A DNA stretch of 64,000 nucleotides from Aegilops tauschii subsp. strangulata (Eukaryota > Streptophyta > Magnoliopsida > Poales > Poaceae). Position numbers and translations under genes: made by a program. Shown here piece after piece: positions 43,943-56,884 of this stretch. The stretch lies in assembly GCF_002575655.3 (NCBI RefSeq), contig NC_053038.3, positions 140,694,885-140,758,884 of the forward strand, in the 5' to 3' direction. Below the pieces are notes generated by a model. It did no database searches. It saw only the letters and a list, made by a program, of their open reading frames with translations, and had not been told where the DNA came from. Numbering within the stretch: position 1 is the first letter of the stretch; each line of letters begins with the position of its first letter.

Positions 43943-45372
43943 TACATATTTGCTATGATCTGTCAATCATTGAGATGTAATGGCATGCATGTTAGTCTCC
44001 TTTGTATTTGATGAAATGTTGCAACGGGCAACCTTGGACGCAAGATACATGTAACAGAAGCTAGAAGCTTCATAGCATTGTACTATCTCGCTGATAAATT
44101 ATAGTACGTACTATACAAGTAGTACTATGTAAAGAGTTAGGTGTCGCACGGTGTCCAGAAAATATGGTGATAGTGTGAGGTGGGCCATGTAATCACTGAG
44201 CCTGCGTGTTTTCACTGCTCTTGCACTCCTCCGCCGTAAGAATGGAGAAAATTGTAATCTAGTAGTACCTCCTTTCGCCGAAAGCGTGGGACATCCAGCA
44301 GTCCTACCACCTCAGTAATAATGACCAATGAGCCGTCAAATCAGATAGACCCAGCAGTAAGTTGGACGGACGAAGCAACCATCACTCTTGAATCCGCTTC
44401 TCCCTTCAATGCAGGCGCCAGTGAGAGGTCGCGTCCGCTCTGCCCGGGCATGAATGCGGCACCGATTCTTTGGAGCCGCGTTGACCGTTTCGGGCGGGAA
44501 GCATGCGCGGGCGATGGAGGGGCTTTGGGTGGGCCAGGCTGGTCAGGAGCGGGCGTGGCAGCTGTCCGCCTGTCCCTACCAGACGCACGGAAACGAGAGG
44601 ATGCACCGACTCTCGCGGCTAAAATCGTACACTACACACCATCTCTCTATAGGAGAAGGTTGATCTGTCGCTCTCTCTAACACACACATGTTGTTAAACA
44701 CACACACGGACACGCACACGCACACACAGGTTCATAGAATAGGAAAATCGTGCGTGTGCGAAGCCACAGGAAGTGAGATACAAATGGAGTACGTACAAGA
44801 AGCGAAGAGGCATCTCTTAGTTGTTTGGATTAATTGTTGCGTTTAGAGACAGAAATCAGGGCTTTGATTGGAGGAATGACCGGTCAAGTTTCTCCTTCTC
44901 CTCCAATCTGCTTGCACCTTGGTCCCGCTGCACCTTCTAACATGACATATTACACCTAGATGGAGGGAGTCGTACGAGATACGGTGGCACACTGACTTAG
45001 GCCGAATACAAGTGCCCAAAATTGTGTGCATGTTATAATAAGGATTCACTTAAAATAGTACGTGAGCGAACAGAGGGATCAATTGGACAGTGTTCCCGAG
45101 CAGTAGCGAGATGTGTGAGGTAAGATACACCGCTGGCGCTTTTAATTTTTCTTATTAATTTGTTTGTTTCACCCTCTGATTGGTGGGACCCAACGTACTA
45201 CGTGGAGAGAGGTAAGGTGACTAAGGCTGCATTATTTCTGCACCACTGTGGATAGTCTTACCACCAAAGCCACATGACACTATGATGATTTAAATCCCAA
45301 TGACTCCCACACACACAAAAAAAACACGGCATGCTTGTCACATGAATGCAGGAATGTATAAAAGGTTATTTT
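43943..45372. other. Unit B copy of 11269-12697; no supported gene
   Basis: It includes the GC-rich block at about 44478-44560 that is paralogous to the divergent promoter region at 50456-50539, and CA microsatellites near 44680-44730. Confidence 0.5.
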
Positions 45373-45460
45373 CCTCTCGTTGAACATAACGAGAGGGTTG
45401 TGTAGCTGGTTAGCCTGTTCGCTCATCAAACTTGAGGTCTCGGGTTCGATAACTACACTT
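45373..45460. other. Hairpin plus tRNA-derived segment, unit B copy
   Basis: The hairpin arms are 45373-45381 and 45388-45396. The tRNA-like segment is 45393-45460. Both match unit A without visible change in the key boxes. Confidence 0.45.
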
Positions 45461-45858
45461 GAGCATAATTCGTGCCAGGAGGATTCTTTGACTGGTAAAA
45501 ATGGATGGATACGGAGCTATACGATCTCGTAGTGACCATATAATCACCTCATCACATATAAGCTACAGCCTCAGCACTTATTTTCTAGGGTTTGCACTCT
45601 TCACACTCTCTCCAGTATATATATACACGCTGGAGCCTCAGCGCTTGTAGTTGCTCTCTTCACACTCTCTCACCCTCTCCAGATCTAAAATAGACTTCGT
45701 TGGCCTCTCTCTCTCCCCTCACTGCTGGTCTGCTTGTAGTTTCTCTCTTCACAATCTCTCACCCTCTCCAGATCTAAACAAGACTTCGCTGGCCTCTCTC
45801 TCTCCCCCCTCACTGCTGGTCAAAGAGCCGTCCGCCGGGAAGGGAAGGAGGCTTAACG

Positions 45859-46020
45859 ATGTCGCCATCGGCAAGGGAGAGAATCCACTACCGGCGCAGC
45901 TGTTCACTTTCACCTAGCAGCGGCCCGGGAGGGCCTCCGACCCCTTCTTCTTCGCCGCCGTACATAGTGTGGGTCGAACGGCCTCCGGTCGCCCACCAAA
46001 CCACACCCCAAGAACCTTAA
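45859..46020 (+). pseudogene. Unit B copy of the cassette 2 exon-1-like ORF
   Basis: ATG 45859 to TAA 46018-46020. The single visible change, GCG to GCA, is silent. The upstream leader duplication (about 45644-45823) and TATA region (about 45616-45625) are conserved. Confidence 0.35.
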
Positions 46021-46110
46021 GGTATAATTTACTTATTCCACATGCATTGCTCTAGCTGCATGTGGGCTTTTTCCGCTTCTGCACTCAAATCTAGGTGTTG
46101 GATCAAACAG

Positions 46111-46352
46111 GAAAGTAGTGGGAAAGTTGTATACCATGAATCTAGGACATGGTTCAAAGAGGAAAGGAATGGGGGAAAGTAGTGGGAAAAGTTGTATAAC
46201 ATGAATCTAGGACGTGGTTCAAAAAGGAAAGGAAGGGGGAAAGTAGTGGGGAAAGTTGTATCGCATGAATCTAAGACGTGGTTCAAAGAGGACAGGAATG
46301 GGGGAAAGTTGTATAGCATAAATCTAGGACGTGGTTCACAGAGGAAAGGAAG
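46111..46352. repeat. 64-bp minisatellite, unit B, shortened
   Basis: Same array as 13437-13692. About 14 bp are lost inside one unit (GGGGGAAAGTTG joins directly) and a G is lost in the first unit. Confidence 0.88.
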
Positions 46353-46676
46353 TGGGGAAACTACTAGTACAGATTGGCTATCCAGCACCAACGTTGGTCG
46401 AAAAGGGAAAACAATGAAAAACGCACTACGCACATCTGTAACAAACTGATCTTTTGTTTTGGGGGACAAGGCTGTAGAGTTTGAGCAGGACTAGATTTGC
46501 TGCGCTCACATAGGGAAAGGTGTCTAAAGATAACAAAACTGGGACCAACACAAATATGCTCCTTGGTTGTTTGTTCTTTGTTGCAACAGACTGTGCATCA
46601 CCCCAGTACATGGTAGATGCACATGGTGCTGGTGTGTCCACTGTCCCATGCAACTCTTTAGCTATTGTTAATCTAA

Positions 46677-46987
46677 GGCCCTGTTTGGTTAAAAACTCCC
46701 TAGTCCCTACCTGCCTGGTTCCAGGGACTAAACATGGACTAGAGGTTATTAAATGACATGCTAAAAGACCATGTTACCCCTAGTAGTAAACTAATAGAGA
46801 CAAGGTGCGATGCGTGGCAGGGGCAACTGTTGGAAAAAGTGCCAAAAAGACTCCCTCGGGGTCTTCTTTCTTTAGTCCCAAATGCCCACTTTTAGTCCCT
46901 AAAAGTCCCTCATGTTTGGTTTAGATGGGACTGACACAGAGTTTTTTTAGTCCCTCCACCAAAATGTCCCTGTAAACAAACACCCTC
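46677..46987. mobile_element. Tourist-like MITE, unit B copy, 311 bp
   Basis: Same ends and TAA flanks as 14016-14326. Confidence 0.82.
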
Positions 46988-47266
46988 TAATAATGCCGCT
47001 GGAAAAATGATGCAATGCCACAGTTAAAAGCAAATTACATGTTTAACGAATTTTATTGTTAATATAACCTCTCTGTTAATATTAATCAATGCCACCGTTT
47101 GAGAAATGCTACTGTCTTGCTTTCTTTCCCATTTAGATAAGGTAGATGCTTCTTTTTGTTGGCTTCTGTGTCATCCACCGTTATTGACCACTAGTTGTTT
47201 CCTTCGCACCTCTGTGTAAACAGGGTTATCTACTTCACCTCGTTGCCATTGTGACCTTTTGTTGCA

Positions 47267-47305
47267 CTGCACAAAACACTTTTGTTTTAATAGTGTTTTG
47301 TGCAG
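47267..47305. repeat. 14-bp inverted repeat, unit B copy
   Basis: Both arms and the loop are unchanged relative to 14606-14644. Confidence 0.9.
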
Positions 47306-47346
47306 TTCAACCAAAATGTCACACTGACAACATTTCTTGATTGCTT

Positions 47347-48027
47347 GATCTTAGTGGAACTGCACAAGAGGAGATCTTACTTCCTATCCGTGTTGGCAAA
47401 TTTGGTTCAGATCTTCTTCTTGTGAGTTGTTTGAATTCCGCGTCATGAGAGGTCAGTACTAGCCTTCTTTCACATGATTATGCAGTGTGCTTCCATATGT
47501 TGTGTTACTTGTACGGTAATGTTGCTTGATTTTAGTGAACTGCAAAAATGGAGACAAGACTTCCAATCTGTATGTGCACCGTAATATCCCATTGAGGTAA
47601 GATAAGGGTATTTCACAACTGTTGGCCTGTATTTTCCCACTTTGATCAGAGAATTAATGTCATTGTTTAGTGCTATACTTGTACTACCTAATTGACATGC
47701 CAAATCTTACATTGAAGGCGAAGCTTGTCTGTTATCGAACCAAGTGATGAAGGGGAAGAACAAGCGGAAGAAAAACAAAAATCAACTCCTGGTGCTGTAA
47801 TGAAGCACTGGAACTATGATGACACAAGTAATGATATAGTTTTGCATCTTAATTTATTGCTATGGCTGGAAGGAGCAATTGTTTTGCCACTGATTTGATG
47901 CCACTCTTAATGTAATACGTAATTATCTCTACTTGTGCAGACAGGGATCTTCTTTGAAGATACCATATATTTTAGTGGAACTGCACAAGAAGATGTTGGA
48001 AACATTAATCTAATCGAGGATTATATA
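47347..48027 (+). pseudogene. Unit B copy of the S-G-T-A-Q exon-like modules
   Basis: Segments 47347-47421, about 47718-47827 and 47945-48027 keep the same frames and splice signals as unit A. No stop has been gained in segments b and c. Confidence 0.4.
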
Positions 48028-49069
48028 GTAAGCATGGCCACCACAATAGATAGCAACAGATGGTTCCGGAGAAGTGCTTCATCTGTATGCTCTACACAAT
48101 AAGCCTCCTGACAAAGGTTGGTACTCGCCCACTGATTTCATCCATATGATTGAGCTTTGTCATCTCTATTGGTGTTGTGCTACTGTTTAGATGCTATCAT
48201 CAAAAAGTGGTATTGTCCTTGAGAAGTGCTTCATCTGTGTTGTCTTAAATATTTCCTTTCCTTTTTTTGAGCAAACAGGGATGCTAGCATTTAGTTATCC
48301 TCTTGTCTTTGCACAACAGGATCATCCTCCTTTGGAGAAGAATATGGAGTACGTGAAGTGACTAGTTCTGATTATGACAGGATGAAGAAGCCCTGTCTAT
48401 CTTCTCATTAGAAGGAGCAGTTGAAGGATGGTTACATTACCCCCCACAAGACCAAACTAACTTCAGCTCAGAAGGACTGACAAATCTCCATTTTCTTGCT
48501 GTGATGCGCGAGTACAATGTTGTTCTAGGATTCTTTCCGGTGAGTTCCATTTTTGTAAAAGTGTGCTCTACATGGACCATGTAGGTGCCTATTTAAACTG
48601 TCAATTCATAGTACAGTTTGCTTTATACTAATCACTTTTTTGTATTTGTGCAAACAGGGGTGCTCAGCTTGATTTCAATGGGAACTGCACAAAATGTTCA
48701 TGAATACATCGAATCATTCATTTCCACCACAAGAAAGGAGGTGCCGATAAGTTCAAGGCGTTGCAACATCTAAGGGTGAAATGATACAAGCTACGCGCGA
48801 ATTTGGTTGATTTGGTGGAACTGCGCAAAAAGAACAGCTGGTTTATTTAGCACGAGGTGCCATGTCAATGTCCGAACTAATGGCAAACCCTGCCCATTCC
48901 ACAATCGTAGGCATTTGATATTTTGGAATGGGAAAACCTTGTCAAATTTTGCTCATTGATTTTAGCAAGAAGACATGCGTTTGATATTTTCGAATGGGAC
49001 GCCCTTTGCTGTCAGCAGCATCGATCCATTTTTTCTTTATTCTTTAGTTGTGAAGTAAATATTGGCTCT
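48028..49069. other. Unit B copy of 15367-16388; decayed exon-like sequence
   Basis: Same layout as unit A. The degenerate module near 48816 reads GGAACTGCGCAA here against GGAACTACGCAA in unit A, closer to the consensus module. Confidence 0.4.
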
Positions 49070-49195
49070 GACATGTGAATCGCTGAGATGCATAATCATC
49101 GATTGTTTTGAATGTTCTCTATGACATGTGAATCGCTGAGATGCATAATCATCGATTGTTTTGAATGTTCTCCATGACATGTGAATCGCTGTGAC
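49070..49195. repeat. 53-bp tandem repeat, unit B copy
   Basis: Same array as 16410-16535. Confidence 0.92.
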
Positions 49196-50222
49196 TGCGA
49201 TGTACAGGAACGCTAAAAAGCTGCTCAAACTCTTTGTACTCCTTCTGTTCCTTTTTACTTCGCACATTGTCCAGTAGCATACAACTGAAGTGCTCAAGTT
49301 CTCTAGCAAATGACTGTGTCTCCTGAGCTTGCTCAACCACGGAGCGCTCTTCAATCAGCCTGTAGTCATAGAATTGCTCCATGATGTACAGCTCAGTGCC
49401 AGCAACCGGAGGGTAGCAGCGGTGGCCTTACTTGGACCCAAGCGGCGGCGACCTACCGTGTTCTATTCTTCCTCGTTTTCTGTGTGGCGCGGCCTCGTTG
49501 GTAGCGGGGCGGGGCCTCAGCGGAGCCGGCGATGTCCTCTGTCTCGTTGCCGGTGCGCGGTGCCTCGGCGGAGCGGGGGAAAATCCTCCCCCTCGTTGCC
49601 GGCAGGGTGGGGCCTTGGCGGAGCCGGCGGTGTCCTCTGCCTCGTTGTTGGCGCCGCGGGGCCTCGGCGGAGCAGGGCCTCGTCGACGCCAGTGGAGTGG
49701 GGACTCGTCGGAGCCGGCATTGTCCTCTGCCTTGTCCTCGGTCTCGCCAAACAGCGCCTCGGCCGCTTCATCGCCCTCTTTGTAGGCGGCCGCAGCCTCC
49801 GCCACCCGCATGCGGTACCGCCAGCACTCGAGGCGGCCCTCGCGGGCGGAGCGGTACGAATCAAGCAGCAACTCCTGCTCCGCCCGCTCCGTGGAGATCT
49901 GCTCCTCCGCCTGCAGGTGCTCCTGGAGGAGATGGTGGTTGTAGGCGGCGTCGGCCTGCGCCTCCCGGAACTGCTCCTCACGCTTCTGCGTCACCGTGTC
50001 CATATATTGGGCACGGGCCTCGCCGATGGTCATGGTGCAATGCACCGGCGAGGATGGCGCGGAGGAGGGGGTTGGCGCCGGATCGTCGACTACCATGTTC
50101 TCCATTGGGACGTCGTCGTCCTCCGGCTGCCTGTCGGCTAGCCAGTCGGCAGCAATGGCTACCATCTCCTTGTGGTCCGGCGTCCGCCCGTCCCGAAGAG
50201 CGCTAGAGCGCGAGGAAGCCAT
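49149..50222 (-). pseudogene. Unit B copy of the 264-aa ORF with copia-Gag tail
   Basis: ATG 50222, TAA at 49428-49430, tail open to 49149. I see about six amino-acid replacements against unit A in the 264 residues (for example G to D, R to Q, A to S, E to K, V to G, V to I) and about as many silent changes. There is no new stop or frameshift. The TATA box is at 50295-50302. Confidence 0.5.
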
Positions 50223-50610
50223 GGTGAGCAGTAGTGGTGTGGACAGGAGAATAGGAACGGATGCGGATGACTGCGGCTATGGTCGGCGCAGCAGTTTATA
50301 TAGCAATGGTGGGCGGCGGAGGGACGGACGTGTGGCGCCGGAGTAGCTGCCTCGGCAACCGCGTATCATTAATGTGGGCGGCAGAAGGACGGACAGACGA
50401 CACTTGTGTCGTTTGAAGGCGGAGCAATCGCCTGCACCGGGAAGCAGGGCGGGCGGCGCTAACCGTTTCAGGCGGAAAGCGTGCGCGGGCGAGGGAGGCG
50501 GTCTGGGTGGGCCAAGGCAGTCAGACTCGTGCTTGGCAGCGGGTCGGTCCAGCAGCCGAACATGCTGGATCACCAGCTACCTTGCCGAGCTGAGCGACGA
50601 CAATCAGACG

Positions 50611-51004
50611 ATGGACGTAGCTTCCGACCAGGAGCCGGCGCCACTGTCCAAGCCAGTTCATGCCGTGTTCACCATAGAGCAGGTGCGGCCGCACTTCGAC
50701 GCCCTAATGGCGGAAGAGCTACCAGCGCTGGAGGACCTGTGTTGCAACCTCCGTCTCCTCAACGAGCACCGGTGAACAAGCGAACGACAATGCCGTCGCG
50801 GACATGTGGCCCGATGATCCTGGCTTCCCGAATGAGCAGCGGGCGCTGTATCAAACCATCTGTAGGGCCCGCGAGGCCCTCTATGTCATCCTTCGAGTTG
50901 TGGCGCCGCCGTCTCGCGTTGTCAACATGGTCAATGGACATGAGGATGAGGAGATGACTTTACTTGGAGAGGATGACAGCAAGTGCCTCCTTATTAGTAT
51001 ATAA
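50611..51004 (+). pseudogene. Unit B copy of the acidic-protein fragment
   Basis: Same frameshift near 50773 as in unit A. The second half (50804-51004) is fully open because CGA at 50894-50896 replaces the unit A TGA. Product unknown. Confidence 0.45.
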
Positions 51005-51854
51005 AACTATATTTTTTTTGCTTCCTCCTGGTTTCCTGACATCACGGTAACACACCATTGTGAACCTATGTAGTCAATAAACGAGAGAATTGCACAAGAA
51101 GCAGCCGACAGCTGGGACCAAGCAGCTCGAGCACTATTTGTGTTTTTGAGGTGTGAGCACTGCAGAGTTTTTCTTGAGCGATGTTTAGCCCAGATATTAA
51201 TTTTTGTACTCTAAACAACAATGAAAACATCGCTGCAGCTATTAACTGGGCGGGTTGTGGCCCGTCTAGCCCGGGCCAGATATCCAGCCCAGATATTAAA
51301 AAATTTCAAGCTAAAAATGGCTAGCCCAGCTATACTTTTTTTAGGAATACCCAGGCTTAATTTCATTAATTGTTGCGTGCGCAATGTTTCGTTGGATTTT
51401 TACGTAATATAAATTTATATTGAAATTGTATTTAACCTGATTAGAAATTTCGGGATAAAAATATTTCGGATCCCATCAAAATGTGGGAAATTTTATTGAA
51501 TTCTGTTTTGAACGGTTGGTTAAAATGGGTTGTACTTTTAACAAACTGTAAATGGGCTGTAGTAAATTCCATTAGAATTCAAAAATTGGCTGCACATTCT
51601 TACAAATCACAAATGGGCTATAAGTTCTCTGCCACACACTTGTGGCCTTACTAAGTTGACACGTCCCCTCAAAAAAAGAGTTGACACGTATGCAAGGCTT
51701 TGTCAACTTATAGTCAACACACGGTTCTAGCAGCAGTGGCCGTTGGATGTCCATCCAATGGATGTCGTGCTTCTTCTTCAATCTCGGATATTCTAGATTT
51801 ACCCGCCCAAAAAATGATTCCTCCCCCTGACATCTGGGGCGCACCGTTTTGGAA
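51005..51854. other. Unit B copy of 18345-19195; AT-rich, no gene
   Basis: AT-rich sequence, then a diverged partial copy of the following repeat from about 51645. Confidence 0.5.
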
Positions 51855-53189
51855 GCTGACCTGTGGGCCTACTAAGTTGACGGGGACGGAGTGGTTTGTC
51901 AACTTAGTCAATATGGATGATTCTAGCTCCAGTGACCGTACGATGTCCATCCAACGGCCGTAGTGCTTCTTCAACCTCTGGTCTTCTTGCTCTAGCCGCC
52001 CAAAGAAGCGCCGGTCGTGCCGCGTGCTCCTGCCTACCGTGGCCGGCTGTGATGCCGCGGAGGCCTCACCTCCCCCTACTACTCCTACCGCTGGCCAGGC
52101 CATCCCTCTACTCACCCACAACCCCTGTTATTCCGCGGCGACGGCAGCTGAACCAGTGAACCCTCGTACTCCTCTCCGCGCGGGCTTCCACTGCCGCGTC
52201 TTCCCCGGCTCCACGTCGTCCCCTTCCTAGGCCTCGCCGTCGTCCACCGCCCTGGTCCTCTCTGCGCAGCGTGGTCAACGTGGTCAAGGAACGGCTTCCA
52301 TCGGACGTGCACTGTACGTGGAGAGGCTGACAGCTGGGTCCATGATGGCAGCAAGGAAGTGCCTCCTTATTATGCAGAAAATAATGATTCCTCCACCTGA
52401 CAGCAGGGACCCACCGGACGGGCCACCGTATTTCATGAAAAAAAGTTTCCCCCCTGACTGCTGGGACCCACCGGACGGGCCACCGTACTGCGCGAAAAAA
52501 ACGTTCCCCCCGCTGTCAGCTCGGACCCACCGGAAGTGCCTCCTATTACGCACAAAAAAATGAATACTCCCCCTGCTGGTTGGGACCCACCTTGGTGGGA
52601 GGCTGACTTGTGGGCCTACTAAGTTGTCGGGGACGGAGTGCTTTGTCAACTTAGTCAATATGAACGATTCTAGCTCCAGTGACCGTACGATGTCCATCCA
52701 ACAGCCGTAGTGCTTCTTCAACCTCTGGTCTTGTTGCTCCAGCCGCCCAAAGCAGCGCCGGTCGTGCCGCATGCTCCTGCCTCCCGTGGCCGGTTGTGCT
52801 ACCGCGGAGGCCTCACCGCCCCCTACTATTCCCACCGCTGGCCAGGCCCTGCGGCAACGGCAGCCTCACACCACAGGCAAACCAGTGAACCCTCGTACTC
52901 CTCTCCACGCGGGCTTCCACTGCCGCGTCTTCCCTAGCTCCGCGTCATCCCCTTCCTAGGCCTCGCCGTCGTCCACCGCCCTGGTGCTCTCGGCGCGGCG
53001 TGGTCAACATGGTCAAGGAACGGCTTCCATCGGACGTGGACTGTACGTGGAGAGGCTGACAGCTGGGTCCACGGCCGCAGCAAGGAAGTGCCTCCTTATT
53101 ACGCGCAAAATAATTATTCCTCCTCCTAACAGCGGGGACCCACCGGACAGGACACCGTATTTCGTGAAAAAAACATTTCGCCCTGACTG
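51855..53189. repeat. Unit B copy of the two ~740-bp direct repeats
   Basis: Copies at about 51855-52450 and 52602-53180, matching 19196-20530. Confidence 0.75.
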
Positions 53190-53538
53190 CGGGGACCCAC
53201 CAGCTACATCTTCGCACGCAAGGAAGTGCGTCCGGCCAAAAAAACGATTCGCCCCCCTGACTGTTGGGACCCACCAGCTACATCTTCGCAGGCGAGGAAG
53301 TTCCTGACAGTAGGGACCCACCTGGTCGAAGCGTACGTACCGTTGTCATTCTGGTCGCGAATGTGTACGTACATACTGGTCGATGTAGAGGCGCGCACGT
53401 GTCGTAGTAGAGGCGCGCACGTAGCATGTACATGTACGTACAGCGGCTAGTGTGCAAGAAAGAAAATACGGCCACGTACGTACATACGGGCAGGGTCTCG
53501 AACGCCTACTCGCGCATACGTACGGCTAGGGCTCGTGT

Positions 53539-54909
53539 ACATGGCTGGGTCGAAACGGAGAAACAGCGTCGTCGTCGTGTTCATGGGGAGCCAACCGGCT
53601 TGGTTGGAACGGAATGCGTCGTCCTATTCATCGTGAGGGCTTGGATGGAATAGCCGATGGAAACGAGGCCTGGCGTACCGTAGAACGGAGGAAATGGCCT
53701 TGTGTTCGACCGGCCACGTTCAAAACGAGATCCTGTTCATCGGGAGGGGTCTGGCGTACTGCAAAACGGAGGAAACGGACCTCCTACGGTCGAAACGGGG
53801 GTCATGTTGATCGGGAGAGGTGTGGCGTACCGCAAAACGGAGGAAACGGACTTGTGTTGGAGCGCTACGGTCGAAACGGGGGTCCTGTTCTTCGGGAGGG
53901 GTGTGGCGTACCGCAAAACAGGACTCCACGGGATATTGTTCATCTCCACCGTCGACCCCCTCCAGCCTTCACGGGCTATTGTTCATCCACCGTCGACCTC
54001 CTCCAACCTCCACCTGCAACTGTTCACCCACGGGCTCCTGTTCATCCAGCCTCCACCGCGCGCTACTCCACCAGTTACTGTTCAACCAGACCTCTCCATG
54101 TGCTCCTGTTCAACCACCCCTCCACGGGCTACTGTTCATCCAGCCCTCCACTGTCTACTGTTCATCCTGCCCTCCACAGGGTGGTCCTGTTCATCCTGCC
54201 CTCCACGAGGTCATGTTCATCCAGCCCCAACCGGCTCGAATGATCGGGTTCCTGTTCATCCACCCCCACCGGGAACTGTTCATCCAAACCCCCCAGCAAC
54301 GCTCACTGTTCATCCAGAGGCAACGCCACAGGGTCTTGTTCATCCACCCCCACCGGGAACTGTTCATCCAAACCCCCCACTAACGCTCACTGTTCATCCA
54401 GATGCAGCATCGATCGGCTTCAGTTAGCAGCAGTAGCGAAGGAATCGCTCGATCGGGTTCAGTTAACAGCCATCGATCGATCGCTCGGGTTCAGTAACCC
54501 GTAGCCTGCAGTGCAATCGCTCGGGTTCAGTTAGAGCCCAATGCCTCGCTCAGGTTCAGTTAGAGCCCAACGCCTCGCACACACGCACGTACGTACGAGA
54601 GAAACACGCATCGCTCGGCCCCCGACCACCCACCGTAACCGGGTACTCCCCGATATTTTCCGTGCCCTCACTTCTACCACGGTTTTTTCTGTCATGGACG
54701 GCTCAAAGAATGTCATGCAGCTGCGTCTCCGGCCCGCCCAACGAAAAGCCCATTTTCTGTCATGATTTTTTGTCATAGAAGTAGGACCCCACCACATCTA
54801 TGATGATACCGGGTTTTGTCACAATTATCGTCATAGAAGTGTCATAAGTATGACAGAAAAGATTTTCATTCGGCCCAAAATGTCACGGATGTGTCTTTTT
54901 TTTGTAGTG
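53539..54909 (-). mobile_element. CACTA terminus with subterminal repeats, unit B copy
   Basis: It ends GTAGTG at 54909, followed by CAT. The CTGTTCATCCA array is at about 53940-54400. Confidence 0.8.
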
Positions 54910-55611
54910 CATGTCCCCAAGTGGGAGCGCAAGCGCGCACTAAGGGATGTCTATGCGGTAGAGCCAATCGCCCCAAAATTCAACCCATGGTTGGCCTCTC
55001 TGATCACCTTCGATCGCAGGGACCACCCGACCAGTATCCGTCCCGGAGGATCGGCCGCATTAGTCCTCGATCCAATCATCGACGGATTCCACCTTACGCG
55101 AGTCCTCATGGACGGCGGCGGCAGCCTTAACCTGCTCTATCAGGACACAGTCCGTAAGATGGGTATTGATCCGTCGAGAATCAAGCCCACTAAAACTACC
55201 TTTAAAGGAGTGATACCTGGTGTAGAGGCCCACTGCACGGGCTCAATCACATTGGAAGTGGTCTTCGGCTCGCCGGACAACTTCCGCAACAAAGACTTGA
55301 TCTTCGATATCGTCCCCTTCCGTAGTGGCTACCATGCACTGCTCGGATGAACCGTGTTCGCTCGTTTCAATGCAGTTCAGCACTACGCCTATCTCAAACT
55401 CAAGATGCCCGGACCACGCGGTGTTATAACAGTGAATGGAAACATGGAATGCTCCCTCCGCACTGAGGAGCACACCGCGGCCCTGGCAGCGGAAGTATAG
55501 GGTGGCCTCATTAAGCCAACTATTACGTCGGCGGCCAAGACCTCGGACACTGTCAAACGAGTCCGGACTACCCCATTGTACGACAGTCCAGCTCGTCAGG
55601 AGCTCGATTAG
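54910..55611 (+). pseudogene. Gypsy-2 gag-protease fragment, unit B copy
   Basis: Same start and same internal TGA and TAG as 22249-22950. Several unit A changes are restored here (for example Pro instead of Ser or Leu near the D-P-S-R motif). Confidence 0.85.
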
Positions 55612-56884
55612 CAGTCCGGCCCCCATCTCATCCCCTACCGAATTATGGCATATGTGCCACGCGTACATAATTACACACTAAAAATACCATGTGAAAGGAT
55701 GGAGGCACAATAAGGACAATGCCTGCAATACGGCCAGACACTACTAGGAAACTCACATTCCTCTTCTTCTGCTTTCATTTTATTTTTCTTTCAGGTTCCC
55801 TCAAACCACATCACCCTTTCAACAGTATCAAGGCCTTTTTTCCGTGGCCTTTTGTGAACACATCGGTCGATGATCCTCTCGAAGGAAAATAAACCAAGGA
55901 GAAAAGCAGCATAGACGCGTGCAAGAGTACCTAAAGGACCCTTAAATATCACCTCGTCCGCTTTCAGGACGCATGCATGGTTTCCCCTTGTGTTCGGCAT
56001 GTAAAATAGCCTTGTTTCTTATTGCACTATTTGTATCAATACGTTTTGACGTATCAATCAGACTACAAGGGAAAGAGTTTTTAGCCCAAACCTACACGGC
56101 TTTGGCTTATCTTTTAACATATGTTTCCCTGTTTTTGTCTAATTATCATGTACACCTCGGTATGGCCTAAATGGCCAGGGGCTTTATTAATCTGTGTACA
56201 TCTGTTAAATATTAAAATAAAGTCCAAACACTTTCACAAGTGCAATTCGGCGTCCCGAATATAGCATTATATGCATTGGCTCCGAATCATGTCTTTGGTC
56301 AATAGTTGGGTTGCCCGGCTCCTGTGCTTGCTACCCTACGTTCCGTCTGATCGGCTAGGGTAGTAAAGGGAGACGTACTGCGATTGTGTTTCTGGTTCAC
56401 CCGGACAAACACCTCAGTAGAGAAAGCCGAAAACTGACTATCATGATGCGGCGAGAGCTGGTCAGCTATTCGGTGACTAAGTATAAAATCTCTAGCGATT
56501 TTTTCCGCATTATGCGATAGGCCGGCCTCCACCCGGCCGGGCATTCACAGCACCCGAGTTCGGATAATCCAACAATACTAGGGGTTGCGCCCGCTCTCCC
56601 ATTATAAAACTCCTATGGCTAAGTGAGGGCGATAAAGCCGCATAGTCCGATTGCCTGGTTCGCCGCACTAACACCTCCTTCACGGACCAGTACGTTGGGT
56701 CAAGTGTGTTTAAGTGTCTATCCCGAACACCCCCGTACTACCTACGTGGGGGCTGAAGCCGATGACTGGCCAACTCTCAGATATCATACACAGCTGCACA
56801 TGAGGAGATATTTTAAAGTAAAATAAGCAATATATCATATATAAGCCTTGTCTCATGATACAGGATTGGACAACATAGATACAC
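55612..56884. other. Gypsy-2 spacer, unit B copy
   Basis: Non-coding, with the G-A-E-A-D-D-W-P-T-L-R sense ORF at 56623-56826. Confidence 0.65.
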
